Shown here piece by piece: positions 1-11,359 of a stretch of 64,000 bases of DNA. Within the stretch, counting starts at the first letter, position 1. The number at the start of each line of letters is the position of its first letter. The position numbers and the translations under genes are program-made. This DNA is from Sympetrum striolatum. Taxonomy: Eukaryota > Arthropoda > Insecta > Odonata > Libellulidae. The DNA is taken from assembly GCA_947579665.1 (NCBI GenBank), contig OX388351.1, forward strand, positions 50,290,939 to 50,354,938. The letters are read 5' to 3'. The notes under the pieces were generated by a model. It ran no database searches, was not told the origin of the DNA, and saw nothing but the letters and a program-made list of their open reading frames with translations.

Positions 1-175
1 AATATGGCAAAAATCGTGTAACAAACTGTTACGGAATTATGTTGTTTCATAAATCAGTCACAATCTAATACTAGCGGACAATATTGAAGAGAAAAGATCT
101 GCTAGACTATTTAATATGGCGATAATTGCCATGTGAAAAGCAAGTTATACTTACTATTAAACACAAATCACTCCA
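1..175. repeat. dispersed repeat, copy 1 of 2
   Basis: This segment resembles 3226-3400 in direct orientation. Both have a GGCAAAAATC-like start, then a shared ATCAGTCACAATCTAATAC block, then ATTGAAGAGAAAA and TATTTAATATG in the same order and spacing. The repeat is cut by the window start, so its full length is unknown. No coding potential or terminal repeat is visible and the family is unrecognised. Confidence 0.6.
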
Positions 176-1284
176 TGAAACCGGAAGTTATTGACTAAAA
201 TTATTTTAAATTGCCATGCATAAAATATTAGCATTTTTATCATTGCTGCAGATAACAATGAAGGAACTGCCGTCGCAACTTTGAAAATACAAAGATGAAT
301 CTAGGAGTGGAACAAATTAAAGGAGTATTGCAACGATATTTTCATACCATGAGAACAATAGGATTATGAAGTGTTAACTTTTGCCTTCCACGTACGAAAT
401 GAATTTTGTTAAAAATATTTTGGCCGAACATTTCTCAATTGCAGCAGTTCCATGAAGAAAGTAATGAATATCAGTTATCGATATAATCAATAAAAATAAT
501 TAAATGGAATAAATATAATCAATACAACAACAAAAAGCTTTCAATAATCATTTTATCACCGATACTTTTATATCAAACTACAGCAGATTTAACCGAATTA
601 TTTTCTAAAACGGTTTCTCTATGAATACCTTAAATATTTTCAACTATGGTAAATTTTAAAGTTAGAGTAAAAGAAACAAAATATAACTTACTAAAATTAA
701 AATTAAAAAAGTATTTGAAGGGTTAACTCTACAAAAACTCTTAAAACATACTATAAGACTCAAGAATAGCAGTAGACATATTTATTACTGCTCCTCAACA
801 GCATTTTTAGGTAAGTAGTAATGTAGTAAACCGGAGAATTAGTTAACTAGGGGTTTCGTAAAAATTGTTTACATTCGTAAGAGATCGTAGACTGAGTGAA
901 ATTCAAACGTACCGGATATTTTATCACGACTTTCGCCTTTAGTTTTTGTTTGTTTATTTGAACATTGGATGCGGCTGCCATCAACAGGGACTTTTTGCAT
1001 GGAAAAACAAATCCGGTCGTTCTTTGCTTCCGTCAGCTTTCTTCAACTCACTTTCAGCCCTTCGCTTTCGTCTCAAAGCAACTGCTTTCCGGAAAACGAA
1101 AAACCCCATTCACTTCGGCTCGTATTTTTGGAATTCAGTCCTTGTTCAAGGAATGGCACTCGTTTTCTAGAATTTTTCAAAGAAACAGATAGCAAATAGG
1201 TAAATGACGCTTATCTCTGACAGCTGAGGAATAATTTAGCTACTATCCCACACAGGTGGATTCAATATATAGGAAACATCATTA
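176..1284. other. anonymous A+T-rich sequence
   Basis: I see no gene, RNA or complete repeat here. Three overlapping short frames at 946-1199 lie in one slightly more G+C-rich patch and show no family features, so I treat them as chance. Confidence 0.5.
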
Positions 1285-1287
1285 ATT

Positions 1288-1364
1288 TTCGAAAGCAATT
1301 GATTAGGAAAAAATGGTAGTAATTGCACCCCCTGTCACACATCGAATGGCAGCTTGCTGGGACC
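1288..1364 (+). repeat. LINE 3' end fragment
   Basis: The sequence matches the extreme 3' end of the LINE copies at 40700-40972 and 46008-46442. It has an ATTGATTAGGAAAA-like end of the ORF, then TTGCACCCCCTGTCACAC, then a decayed form of the GAAA-capped hairpin. It is a short, heavily 5'-truncated copy on the plus strand with no coding content. Confidence 0.6.
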
Positions 1365-1980
1365 TAGCGTCCACATAGGTTCAATTCAAGAGCGAAAGAA
1401 GAAAAATTATTCTTAGTTCCAAAAAATTAATGATTTGACTAGATAAACGACTTCTGCATTTCTCTTTATTTGTCAATACTACTAGTTACGTCTACAAATG
1501 ACGAATGTCTACCTGTAGTTTAGTTTCTGTAAATACAAACGTTGTTACTCTTATCGGTATATGGCACCATTCCACATAATTACTTGCTTGTTAATATTAT
1601 TATATAGTTTATATTTATAAGTATTTACTTATAGCCACCACCATTATGATACACGAAAAACTTTTCACTTAAAAATAAAAAGTCATACTACAACTTTTTC
1701 TAGAAAGTCAGTAATGAGTGATGGACTTAGTTCATTCAATAGTCCTTCTGAATGGGTCCGAAGAATTGAGAATGGAAGAATTTTTAGAAGGGAATGTATC
1801 AGGATTGTAAAAGGAACTAGGGAATAATGGAATTTGAAATTTAATTTAAAGATATGTATAGTTTTTTTCTTGTAAGTTTTAAAATCTGTATAGTTATGTG
1901 TATAATGATGTGTATGTATGTGTATTTTATGAACATAAATTGTTAGATTGATGAAATTTATACGCAAGAATTTGAAAGAC

Positions 1981-1985
<5 letters not shown>

Positions 1986-2024
<39 letters not shown>

Positions 2025-2029
2025 TTTTT
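1986..2029. repeat. (TA)n microsatellite followed by T-run
   Basis: About 15 TA dinucleotides (1986-2015) run directly into about 14 T residues. Just downstream is an AATAAATCTACTACTAC end that looks like a retroelement 3' tail. The 300 bases before it contain nothing else I recognise. Confidence 0.9.
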
Positions 2030-2829
2030 CTTATCTGTACTTTTACTTGCAACTCTCATTTGTAATTATTAGAATGTATTTATAAATAAATCTACTACTA
2101 CTTAACATAAAATTTAATTTATCATTCTTTGAGTAAGCTGCCGTAAATAATTTTATCTCGTCGAGTATTTCTTTCTTCATTATACACTATCATTGTGAGC
2201 GTTTCTCATTCTTCTCTTGGTCACATAAAGCCATTCGGTTAGCGCTAAAGTACTGAAAATCTATAAACATCGACTTGGGCGATCTACGCCACCTAAACAT
2301 TTACAGTTGGAACATTTCTGAAAATCTCCCTGTCGGATAACTTTTCAAAGCACATCTTTTTCGGGAAACCTTCCTCCAGAGGACCTAATTTTCGAAAAAC
2401 TTACCTAATCTCCCCTCCACCACTTCCCCCTCCGTCCCATTCCATCCCTTCGTCTCTTTACAGAGCTGCCAAGTAAAAACAAACAAGGGCGAGAAGAAGG
2501 CAGCCTCCTCTGGGGTTATGGGTGTGTATTGGCGAGAGCGTAGGCGAAGGAGTGTCCGTGTGGGATGTTGGGATTCGGATTATGGAAAGGGTTGGTGGAC
2601 ATAAGGAGATGCGCCTCCAAAGAATGCGAAGGAGATTGACACGGTGATGAAAAAAGCCAATCAATGAGGCGAATCCGGTTAACGATCATTCATTTCGCCT
2701 CCTTTTTCGCTGGATCCAGATGTGTTGCAGGGTGTTGAATGGCGGAAAATTTTCCCTGAATATCTCCCTGAATCCCGAATCTACTTAGCACATCGACAAC
2801 TCGTATTTCAGAATGAACACAGAAGAAAG
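2030..2829. other. anonymous sequence with one C+T-rich/G+A-rich patch
   Basis: Apart from a possible retroelement tail near 2080-2100, nothing is recognisable. The frame at 2458-2664 on the minus strand lies in a C+T/G+A-biased stretch and has no family features. Confidence 0.5.
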
Positions 2830-2880
2830 CAATTTACATGACTGGGACTCGAACCCCATTCATCCGCTTTGTTCAGTGAT
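2830..2880 (-). repeat. tRNA-derived SINE head fragment
   Basis: On the minus strand there is a perfect pol III B box of the form GGTTCGAGTCCC followed by AGTCATGTAAATTGC. This is laid out like the SINE heads at 29045 and 32925. The A-box half is not clear. It is probably an old SINE copy, though a decayed tRNA is possible. Confidence 0.4.
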
Positions 2881-3225
2881 GGAAGATGTTTCGACATCAC
2901 CCTGAATCCTGAAGCCACCTCGATTGGGAATATTTCATATCTGAGGATGCTCAGAGGAGAAAAACAACTACATAACATATTATGCAACTTCAGAATAATT
3001 TTATTTTTTTATTCCCTTTTTAAAGCGTATTAATGTTGATACAATCCAAACCCAACAGTGGCATTTACAAAAGCAATTCCATATCAAAGAGCCGATATCA
3101 ATCAAAACGTTCAGATTACAACAAAGTAGATATATATCTGAATTATCATCTGATTATAAATCATATTATTTTTGAGATCTTAATTCCGACAATTTTGACG
3201 GACAAACATTAATTATCAATAATAA

Positions 3226-3400
3226 CTTGGCAAAAATCTAATAATGAACTTTTACAGAATGTATTCATTACAGGCGTTATGTTTCTTCTATCAGTCACAA
3301 TCTAATACCCGTGGGCAGAATTGAAGAGAAAAATACAGATGGCCTATTTAATATGTTGAGGATTGTCATATTAATCCTCTTTCAAACATAATTACTATTA
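3226..3400. repeat. dispersed repeat, copy 2 of 2
   Basis: Direct-orientation partner of bases 1-175. It shares TCAGTCACAATCTAATAC and ATTGAAGAGAAAA and the following TATTTAATATG block, with many substitutions and small indels. The two are about 3.2 kb apart and are either two insertions of one family or an old local duplication. Confidence 0.6.
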
Positions 3401-3886
3401 TAGATCCGTATTCTGCCATGAAGGGTGATGACAAATTCTGCTTCTTCTGTATAACTTTCCTAATTTTGACAACGCATTATTTAATATTAAAAAGGATAAC
3501 CTTAGTATTCTTTTCCTAGAATTCTTCCCTGCAATTTTTGTTTTTTGTACTTGATATTATGAATGAAGCAATAAATTTTAACTAATTAAGTGTAAAAGGA
3601 AAGGTTAACGAAAAGATTAATCGTTTCCCAACCACTTTCTTTTCACATTTAATATTATTTCAAATAAAATAAATACACTTTTAATGAGCATAGGCTTATA
3701 GAGCGCTACAAGATGAAAGGAATAGACTTATTACTACTAAGTCTCAATCAGCGTCCTTCCTAAATTTGTAAGGTGAATCCAACTACAGTTACAATACCGC
3801 TCTTCTGTTACTTACACTCGCTCGGAAAATTCAATTAATTATACTGCTTCATGATATCAATCTTGGAGAAATGCATATATATATAT

Positions 3887-3946
3887 GTTACACCCCAAAC
3901 GCCTGCCCATTTCATGAAATGGGCAATTACACGTTTGGGGTGTAAC
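3887..3946. mobile_element. 60-bp near-perfect palindrome (MITE remnant?)
   Basis: Perfect 15-bp outer arms (3887-3901 against 3932-3946, GTTACACCCCAAACG) enclose a perfect 22-bp inner palindrome at 3904-3925 centred on CATG. Such a structure would extrude as a hairpin. It resembles a terminal-inverted-repeat element collapsed to its ends. No target duplication is clear because the left flank is a short AT repeat. Confidence 0.6.
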
Positions 3947-5065
3947 ATACACATAGAGTTGCATATATCTTCTACACCAAATCTGCTACAAATGCGCTGC
4001 AGATAATATCATAAAACCATATTTCTCCGACTTTATCTTTTCTCAATTATTAACCTTACGTAAAGAAATACGACATCCTTAAATGCCATGTCGTTCAATT
4101 CAATTACACATTCAATAAATTACTCCACAGTGTATTGCATCATTGGATCCCTTCTGGACTTCTTAAGCGGATAAGTGAAGACAAATCATGTCAAAAAACC
4201 TTTCTAATTTATGTAAGAACTTACGTAACCTCGTAATAAGTAACTTACATAAGAGCATTTCTTAATAATTCGGAATACCATACAGAACTAGACGGCAATG
4301 CAATATTTCAATGATATGCGACTCCTTTTCTAGAGCAGAACAGTAGTACGTATTTTAGAGAAGAAGGGTCTTCAAGATCAAGGATCAGGAAGTTGCACAG
4401 GTATCCTAATGGTATAAAGTCTTTATGCATCCAACCGATCTAAATCTTGCATTAACAGCTACACCTTGAGCTGTAGTAAACAAGGCGCAACAGAGGCATG
4501 TGCCAAGGGCAAAGGATTGTAGAAAGGTGCATAATAGAAGATTATTAGGTATACCAATAATGTTTTAGCTAAGCTTTGTGGAAGGGAATCATAATAAATG
4601 CAACAATGAACATTTAATATCTTCCACAGATTTATTTTCAAGGCGACTAGTTTCGTCAATGAATTGACATCGAAACTTGATCGAAACATTATTCCATATT
4701 TAATTCAAACCAAATATTACGTAATTCTCGGATTAGGTACGAAGATTGCGGGGCATTTGAATATTGCTTGTATAAATTAATCATGTTTTTAGGAAACTAG
4801 TGCATATTTTCATTGATCAATCTGAACTATATACCAAAATATAAAATGAAATTGTTTCCTTTTAACCTTTTCAATTTCATCGAGAAATTTATTCCACTCT
4901 TAATGTCCGTTTTTCATTTATTATTATTCATATTTTCGTAAAAATAAATCTAACGTAAAAATAATCTAATCTTAATAAATAAAACGTGTCTGATTTTTAA
5001 ATATCCAAGTATATTAATAATTTCTTCAATCATTCGTTTCTTCTCTGAATCAAATCAAAAATATA
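3947..5065. other. anonymous A+T-rich sequence
   Basis: I found no gene or repeat structure that I can support. The frame at 4459-4689 (minus) has no recognisable features. Confidence 0.5.
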
Positions 5066-5138
5066 CCACCAACGTGGGGCTCGAACCCATGACCCTGAGA
5101 TTACGATTATCATGCACTACCCACTGAGCTAGTCGGGT
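5066..5138 (-). pseudogene. tRNA-Lys relic (anticodon loop reads CGT)
   Basis: This 73-nt segment aligns end to end with the tRNA-Lys genes at 39500 and 40280. The T arm and most of the D arm remain. The anticodon stem has a mismatch, the loop reads ATCGTAA instead of CTCTTAA, and the acceptor stem is eroded (5' ACCCGAC against 3' GTTGGTG). The formal anticodon would be CGT (Thr), but the damage argues for a dead copy rather than a remodelled tRNA. Confidence 0.8.
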
Positions 5139-5314
5139 TAATGGATAATACAATACGTAAACTGTTAATCTCAGACTTTTAGGTTTCACTGGGTAGAATC
5201 CAAGCTACTATAAACAGGGTAATTTAAAATAGAAAGGATAGACCAACCTTGTTCAAAGTTTTAGATAGAATTATGAAATGTAGACAGATATTCGGTTGTT
5301 AAATTCTTTGAAAG

Positions 5315-5625
5315 AAATTGAATTGCTGATGATTCTTCGTACACCCTCGGGGAAAAAGTTAGTATCAACATAATTAGTGGAATATCTTGGAGTAATCCTC
5401 ACCAATAACCTGACATGCGGCACCACTTTTATATATTCGTGGACTTTAGTAACACGATTTCTTCATTAAAATAGCCGGTAGGAGGGTAAAAATACTCCAC
5501 AAATAATTTTAGATACTAAGGTCAACTAGAGTATGCATGCAACGTATGGAGCATTAATGAAAAGTGTCGTATTCATGAATTAGAAAACGTACAACGGCTA
5601 TCTATCTTTCAATTGCGATGCATAT
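5315..5625 (+). pseudogene. LINE reverse-transcriptase fragment (3' half of RT)
   Basis: Translation in shifting frames gives pieces matching the intact frame at 44171-45250: VEYLGVILTNNL, then a KIAGR-like piece, then LEYACNVW and EKCRIHELENVQR. Several stops and frameshifts are present. This is the C-terminal part of a non-LTR retrotransposon RT, truncated at both ends. The family is the one that recurs at 40.7, 44.2, 46.0 and 60.4 kb. Confidence 0.8.
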
Positions 5626-5741
5626 TCTTCCACCCAGAGGATGACAGCATCCTCATTGAAATGTACATTTGATGCTTCCTAGAAGATCGGTAATCCGGGC
5701 TTCTCTGCTGTTTCCAAAAACCGGCAACGAGGTGCGGATCG

Positions 5742-5785
5742 CTGACAAAGACGACTATTGGAGATTTGAAACCTCTAAAAAACCC
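5742..5785. repeat. short repeat shared with 59446-59492
   Basis: A block of the form TGACAAAGACGACTATTGGA, followed by GATTT and an AACCTCTAA end, is matched at 59446-59492 in the same strand sense. It lies next to a hammerhead-like Penelope motif at both sites, so it may be a remnant of the same retroelement tail or of a co-inserted repeat. Confidence 0.4.
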
Positions 5786-5934
5786 GTAGATGTAGTTGCT
5801 AAATAACACTAAAACGAATTTATGGTTAACGGTCCAAAATATGGTTCGGAACGCACATTTCTCAGTTACGGCCAGTACTTCAATTCGAAGAATCTTTAAT
5901 CTCAAAACCTGTACAAAATCCGCAAGAAAATTAC

Positions 5935-5985
5935 ACACATTTGCCAGTTTCGGCCCAGATCACGCCATCATCAGAACCAAAGAAA
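5935..5985 (-). ncRNA. hammerhead-like motif (Penelope-type terminal repeat)
   Basis: Minus strand, 5' to 3': a perfect CUGAUGA box, one extra U, a stem II with GGC/GCC ends, then GAAAC and a short UG loop followed by GCA where other copies have GUC. The CUGANGA ... GAAA order is the hammerhead core. Hammerheads of this kind are known from Penelope-like retroelements. The cleavage triplet is altered, so self-cleavage of this copy is doubtful. Confidence 0.5.
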
Positions 5986-7387
5986 ACCACGTAGAGCAAA
6001 GGGTTATAAACCTAGTTGAGGAAAAGAGGTCGTTATACTTGAATTTTGTTCGTGAAAAACATTACTGTAGCTGGGTGAATCATTGCTGTTTTCTGGGCGA
6101 AAAATCCTGCTGGTATAGAAAACAGGAAAGCGTAGAGAGGGGCAGAAGAAGAAGCGTAGTCGTGGAGGGAAATGGTCTCGAAAGAGTTTGTGGGTGGAAA
6201 GGAGGCGGGGGTGGAGGCCTCTCCCACCCACACTCCCCTCCGAAGTCGTATCGGGTTACGCTGCGCAGTCGGCAGCTGTTTTTCCTCCTCCCTCCCATCA
6301 CGCCAGGCAAATAGGGAGGGAAGGCCGGAAGGGGTGTGGGGGCCGTGGGAGAGGAGAGACGCCTCACACAAATACCGTATATTTCATTTGTTCGAGAAGA
6401 GTATGGTTGATATTTCGGCCAAAAGGCCCTTTCGTTACCCTTGTACTGAGAGTGACTTAGATTCGATGTAGAATATACCAATTTATATATTTATTTAACC
6501 CTTTTGGTGGGGTTAGGCCGGTAAAGTCTCTCTACCACTCAACCTTTACAGATATTATATAATATTTAAACAATTAATTCAAAATCGAAAATTAACTTAC
6601 GACTAAAAAGATAGGCAAAAAGAGAAGTATACGCTTCTAAAGACAACAACGTACATAGTTCCATACTAATGCTAAGTACATACAAACTATTTTTAAAAGG
6701 TTTGACTTGTGGATAAAAATACTCCTCAACTGAAGATCTACAGAGAAAAACCCAGGATATACTTAATGTATGAAAGAACACCTTCAACGTATGTGAATTT
6801 GGGAGGTATGATGCTGTAAGTTAAATCAATGGTAAAAGATCTCTAGATATAAATTTAGTGCATGTAACAGATTTTAAAGAGTACTAATTCTATAAAAGAA
6901 GTAAAACAATTGTTTATTTCCATTGATTATATTAATATAGTGTGGAAATTACCAAGAGCTTTACTTCTTTAATACGGCTCCCTTCCACAAATACGAACTT
7001 GGACTTATCACACACTTGGATTATTCCCTAAATTATACCACATAGCGTCCTTTATTGGTGCCCTCAGCTAGCGTCTAGTGCACCTAAGAGTAAATCTGTC
7101 CTGTCCACGGCCTAGATATCTCTATAGCTGAGGACCACGGGTACCCCAACTGTTAAGGTCGGTGTTAACAGATGTTGAAAATAACATATCTTCTACTTTC
7201 GATGAATTAAACTTGAAAGAAGAAACTTAGAGCTAGTAATTATGTTATACTTTCAAAATTATGATAAGGCTCTGAGCATACGTAAAATTTTATAAATGAT
7301 GTACCTACTGCAATAAGTTGTTCATGGAAAGCCTTCAGCCACTGCATATGGATAGCATGAGCGAAAAATAGTTTCAAAGTACATGAC
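5986..7387. other. anonymous sequence with a G+C-rich island (about 6130-6400)
   Basis: The island at 6130-6400 opens several overlapping frames on both strands, which is typical of base composition rather than coding. None shows a known domain or a splice context I can defend. A short palindromic GGGGTTAGGCC-type patch occurs near 6510. The rest is A+T-rich and featureless. Confidence 0.5.
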
Positions 7388-7601
7388 GAGGCTTTATTCA
7401 TAAAATCGATATGAACTGATTTTACTTGGTGGAACGCCATTTATGAAAACAAACTGCAGACTTTCTATTGTCCACAAAAATGTATTAATACACAACCGGT
7501 TTCTGCCATACAGCCATCTCAGCCGAAACCGGTCGTGTATTAATAAATTTTTGTGGAAAATACAAAGTCTGCGGTTTATTTTCATAAGAGGCTTTATTCA
7601 T
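7388..7601. mobile_element. Penelope-type terminal-repeat insertion: large inverted repeat with 14-bp target duplication
   Basis: Arms 7441-7503 and 7525-7587 are inverted copies matching at 57 of 63 positions around a 21-nt loop. Each arm carries, in order outward from the loop, the GAAACCGG(T)CGTG end of the hammerhead-like motif, an AT spacer and a TTTTTGTGG block. A GGTGGAACGCCAT end precedes the left arm, as in the copy at 17821. The 14-bp sequence GAGGCTTTATTCAT flanks the whole unit (7388-7401 and 7588-7601), exactly as a target site duplication would. The element is therefore 7402-7587. Non-coding. Confidence 0.75.
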
Positions 7602-9137
7602 TTTTTCAGCAATATTATCTCGAGAAGATAACTGAATATGAGTTTATGCAAGGTCTATAAACTCATACTAAATTGGAATATACATGATTATAATTTGCTT
7701 TACTAAGAAAAATAAAGGCACAGGCCACTGGGAAAAAAATGCAAATTTATGCTTGCATTTTCTTCAGTAGCGTACCTCACAAAATGGTTTGAAGTAGTAG
7801 ATAAATGCATTCGCATGGAATATTATACTGTATCCTAGGATTTTCCAGGAGATTAAAAGTCACAATGGAGAAAAACATCTTCAAGTTTTGTGATCCAACA
7901 CTGATTCAGATGTGGCTACATAATGGAAGTAGCCAATTTAAAATAAAAATAAGTAATGCAAAAATGTCAGTTTCCTTAGCATTAAATTCAACATTTTAAT
8001 TCCAATTTTTTTAGTATAAATTTGAAACCGAGATTTATTTTCATTGATACATTTTTATGAAAGTAAAAAGATTATCTCAAAATGATTGCTAGTCGTAAAA
8101 GTCTTCCATTTAAATGATGACCAATGAAAACTTGCCGTTCTCTCATAAGGTATTATTAATTCAACACCTTTCAAGACAGTAAGTACACTCCGTAAGACAG
8201 AATTAAAGTTAGATTCTTATTTTATCCCCACTTCTTTAGCTGTGATAAAAAGTAACGTTCTTATAATAAAAGAAGATGAATCAAAGAGAAAAGGTAGGGA
8301 GGAAATGGAGTAGAAAGAAGGCAGAATGGAAAAGAGACAGGAAGAACCTGGGAAAAGGTACTTTCTATGAGGCGATAAACAAAGAAAAACATGCGAAAGG
8401 AGAAGAATAGAAGGGAGACTCTAATGAGGCAGAATAGGAGGAAATCGGAGACAATAGACAGACGGACAATAGGAAAGAACAACTCTGGAGACGAAAGAAA
8501 AAGGAAAATAGCAGGTAGTGAAGAGGATATGCCTTAAGTGCCGGCGATGAGCATCCGTAGATAAGAAGACGTAAGAGATAAAGGTGCCGAAATGGAAGTC
8601 TTAGCAAAACCTCCATTAGGAGAAGAGGGATCTTGGGAAGGAAGGAAAACATGCGCGACACGCTTAAAGGAATTATGGGAATAACCGAGAAATAAGAAGT
8701 GAAGCATCCATAGGACTCAATTATTTGCTCAATCTTCGGTTTTTCTTATGTAAACCAAGAGGCCCGTATTTCAGGGAAATTTTCGGAAGCTTGAAAGGGA
8801 GTGTTGGCGTCGTGAGCCAAGAATTAGCCTCGAGAGCGCCTTTCGAGAGCAAATCAACACTCTTGATTCCTAAAAGCGAGTGAAATTTGCAAACCCTGAA
8901 ATATCTGCGGAAATTGGCGATGGATGAGTTGGCGAAAGTAAATATTCGAACACATGTATAGGGAGTGGACAGGAAATAACATCTTATTGATGGCAATATT
9001 GGAAATTTCATTTGAATGCGCTAAGTTAAGGAGATAAGTTGAAGATGACGAAAGTTTTGATTTAATAATTAAGGAAATTTGCACAATTTTTCCTTAGTTC
9101 ATATCATCCACTAGTAGACTTGATGTTGACCGATACG
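7602..9137. other. anonymous sequence with a polypurine tract (about 8266-8480)
   Basis: The plus strand is strongly G+A-biased from about 8266 to 8480, which produces long but meaningless minus-strand frames (8261-8661). The rest is featureless apart from a slightly richer block at 8720-9010. Confidence 0.5.
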
Positions 9138-9218
9138 TACACTCCTGGCCAAAATTAACGCACCACCGGTCGTTAGGATCGCTAGGGAGGTGCTGCGTTG
9201 ATTTTGGCCAGGAGTGTA
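9138..9218. mobile_element. 81-bp palindromic Tc1/mariner-type MITE, copy 1
   Basis: The ends TACACTCCTGGCCAAAAT and ATTTTGGCCAGGAGTGTA form inverted arms of about 30 bp that close on an asymmetric GGATCGCTAGGGA centre. TA dinucleotides bound the element, as expected for Tc1/mariner insertion. Copies of identical length lie at 33790 and 56561. No room for a transposase: a non-autonomous element. Confidence 0.85.
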
Positions 9219-11359
9219 CCTAAATCGATCGATTTTGTAAATATATGCAGTAATGGATAAGCTGTTATTTTCATTACTAATTATCGTTGTCATGAAATTC
9301 CTCCCAGTATAGCCTTTTATTTCATGGAAAGGTTTAGTTTCAATCTATTTTTTTTCTTTCCTCGATGTCAAACTCTTAAAAGGTATAAATTTTAAAGAAG
9401 GAACTTATTAAATAACCCATAAAACATAAATGTCCGATGATACTCGAAGGATAAGTGTATATCATTTGCATTGTATGTACCAATGCTCCCTCAAGAGGCA
9501 TCTTACAAAATTTTCTGTTTCCAACAGCTCAATAGTTGAATGGACAACTACCGATTCCCTGAGCGTTGTATTACGTTTTTAATTCGAATAAGTATCTCTC
9601 TTGTAGATTATGAGAATCAGACTGAAACGACATCAAGAAAATACTTCTTCATAGCTATACATCAAACATTATAATAATGGCTTATCTCCGATAGATGACT
9701 AAATAATATGCAAGCAATAATTAGAAAAACAAAATGTGAATTTCCTAATTGAAGGTTCCTTTTCAATGTCTCACACTTCTAGTATACACGAAGAAAATAA
9801 TTTTCCCAAAAACAAAGAGAAAAATTTCCGAGGTTAGCAAATGTTTGAACTATTATTCATAAAACTATAAAACCATGCAGTTAAGTCATAAAAAATATGT
9901 GGCATGTTCTGATGATGTTGAAAGCAGAAAAAACCAGACCATATTATTAACAATTGCGATTTTTCATCAAGTTTTCCTTTTTCAAGAATCTAAATATGAA
10001 ATTGAAATAAAAATATAGTGCAATGGGCCACATAGCTTAGAAAATTTGGACCACATAATTAGAGATTGTAATAACTCATTAAAGTTTCCATTTTAAGAAT
10101 TAAAATCGAAAGATATAGTACCATGTGTCATTAAACTTGGGTTAGAACGTAGATGTACCGAGAGGGAAAGTTTGGGAAGCTCCTTAACAAGAAATATCCC
10201 GTATTTTCCTTTCACCTTTTAGTGCATTCTTTCTCGCCCGCTAACACATAAGTACTCCAATGAGTTAATCATTATCATAAACGGTCCCATACAAGACCTA
10301 CCCTGTTCAATGTATATGCCTGGAAATCATCAATCCTTATTATTATTTTTTCATACATACAACGCAATAGGACGACAGTCCGGTGGCGACATCCTTACGA
10401 TTTACAAATACATAGCTTCTTGCGATCCATCAGTCACCAATCCTTGATCATAACAAGAATAAGTAATTAAAACAATACACAATACATCAAACAACTCTAC
10501 ATTTCGTTCAGACATAAATCAAATCAATACAAAATCGTCCAGTGATTCCTTGTAACTGAAACATCATTTTACCGGCAATCATTTCATCCAATAAAAAAAC
10601 ATCCACATTCATTAAATCCCAACCACAATAACAACAAGTAATCATTTCCGAATAAATGAATCCACAATTACTTACTTTTCGTCTAAAAATGATGGAATTC
10701 ATAAATACAACCTAGATATTACTTATCAGCCACTACATTTCATCTAAAACAATTATAGATACATTGTCAGCGTTTTTCGCTAAAAGTCTTCCTCAACTTT
10801 ATCTTGAAGGAATGTACACGAGAAGGGAATGGCTCAAAAATATTTATAATTTATAATATAATTTATAAAATGATATCAGGGGCCACCTCTCGCTGCTACC
10901 TAATACGACATCTCTCGTCTCCATCGATAGCATATTTACTCCTTCACCATCTCTCAATGCGCCATCAACTCTCCCACAGTGTTACGCTTGCGACACCTCT
11001 CCACCCGCTCCAATACTTTTTTTATTTTCAGTTTCGTTGCTGGCGCCAGCCTTCTCCAAAAAAAGCTCAACACCCTCAACTCTTTTTCTTCCTCAAATCT
11101 TTCCTCTCCCATGCCCACGCGTCAACCCAGCCCACCCTTCATTTGTCAAGAAATCTCGCGTCCCCTATAACATATATAACTCTTACTTTCTCCATGAGCG
11201 AATCCTGAAAAAAGTACGAAAAGTTGGAAGAATATTTAAATTCATACCCTGAAAACCGCCCATCACTATAATAGGATGCACAAATGCCGAGCGAATTTAA
11301 ATGTATTTTGTGTTTTTGCATTGTTTGTAAAGATTTAGCAATAATTTTTTTCCCGTAAT
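9219..11359. other. anonymous A+T-rich sequence
   Basis: Nothing recognisable except a T/A-rich retroelement-like tail around 10330-10350. The frames at 10804-11252 are overlapping C+T-rich chance frames. Confidence 0.5.

Noticed and set aside
5066..5138. tRNA-Thr (CGT) as a functional gene
   Set aside because: The acceptor and anticodon stems are broken and the rest is clearly tRNA-Lys, so the CGT reading is decay.
5609..6481. Cluster of frames of 75-172 codons on both strands
   Set aside because: They lie over Penelope-type and LINE debris and a G+C-rich island, and none has family features.
8261..8661. Minus-strand frames of 73 and 98 codons rich in L, F and S, looking like membrane proteins
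   Set aside because: They are antisense to a polypurine tract, which always gives L/F/S-rich frames.
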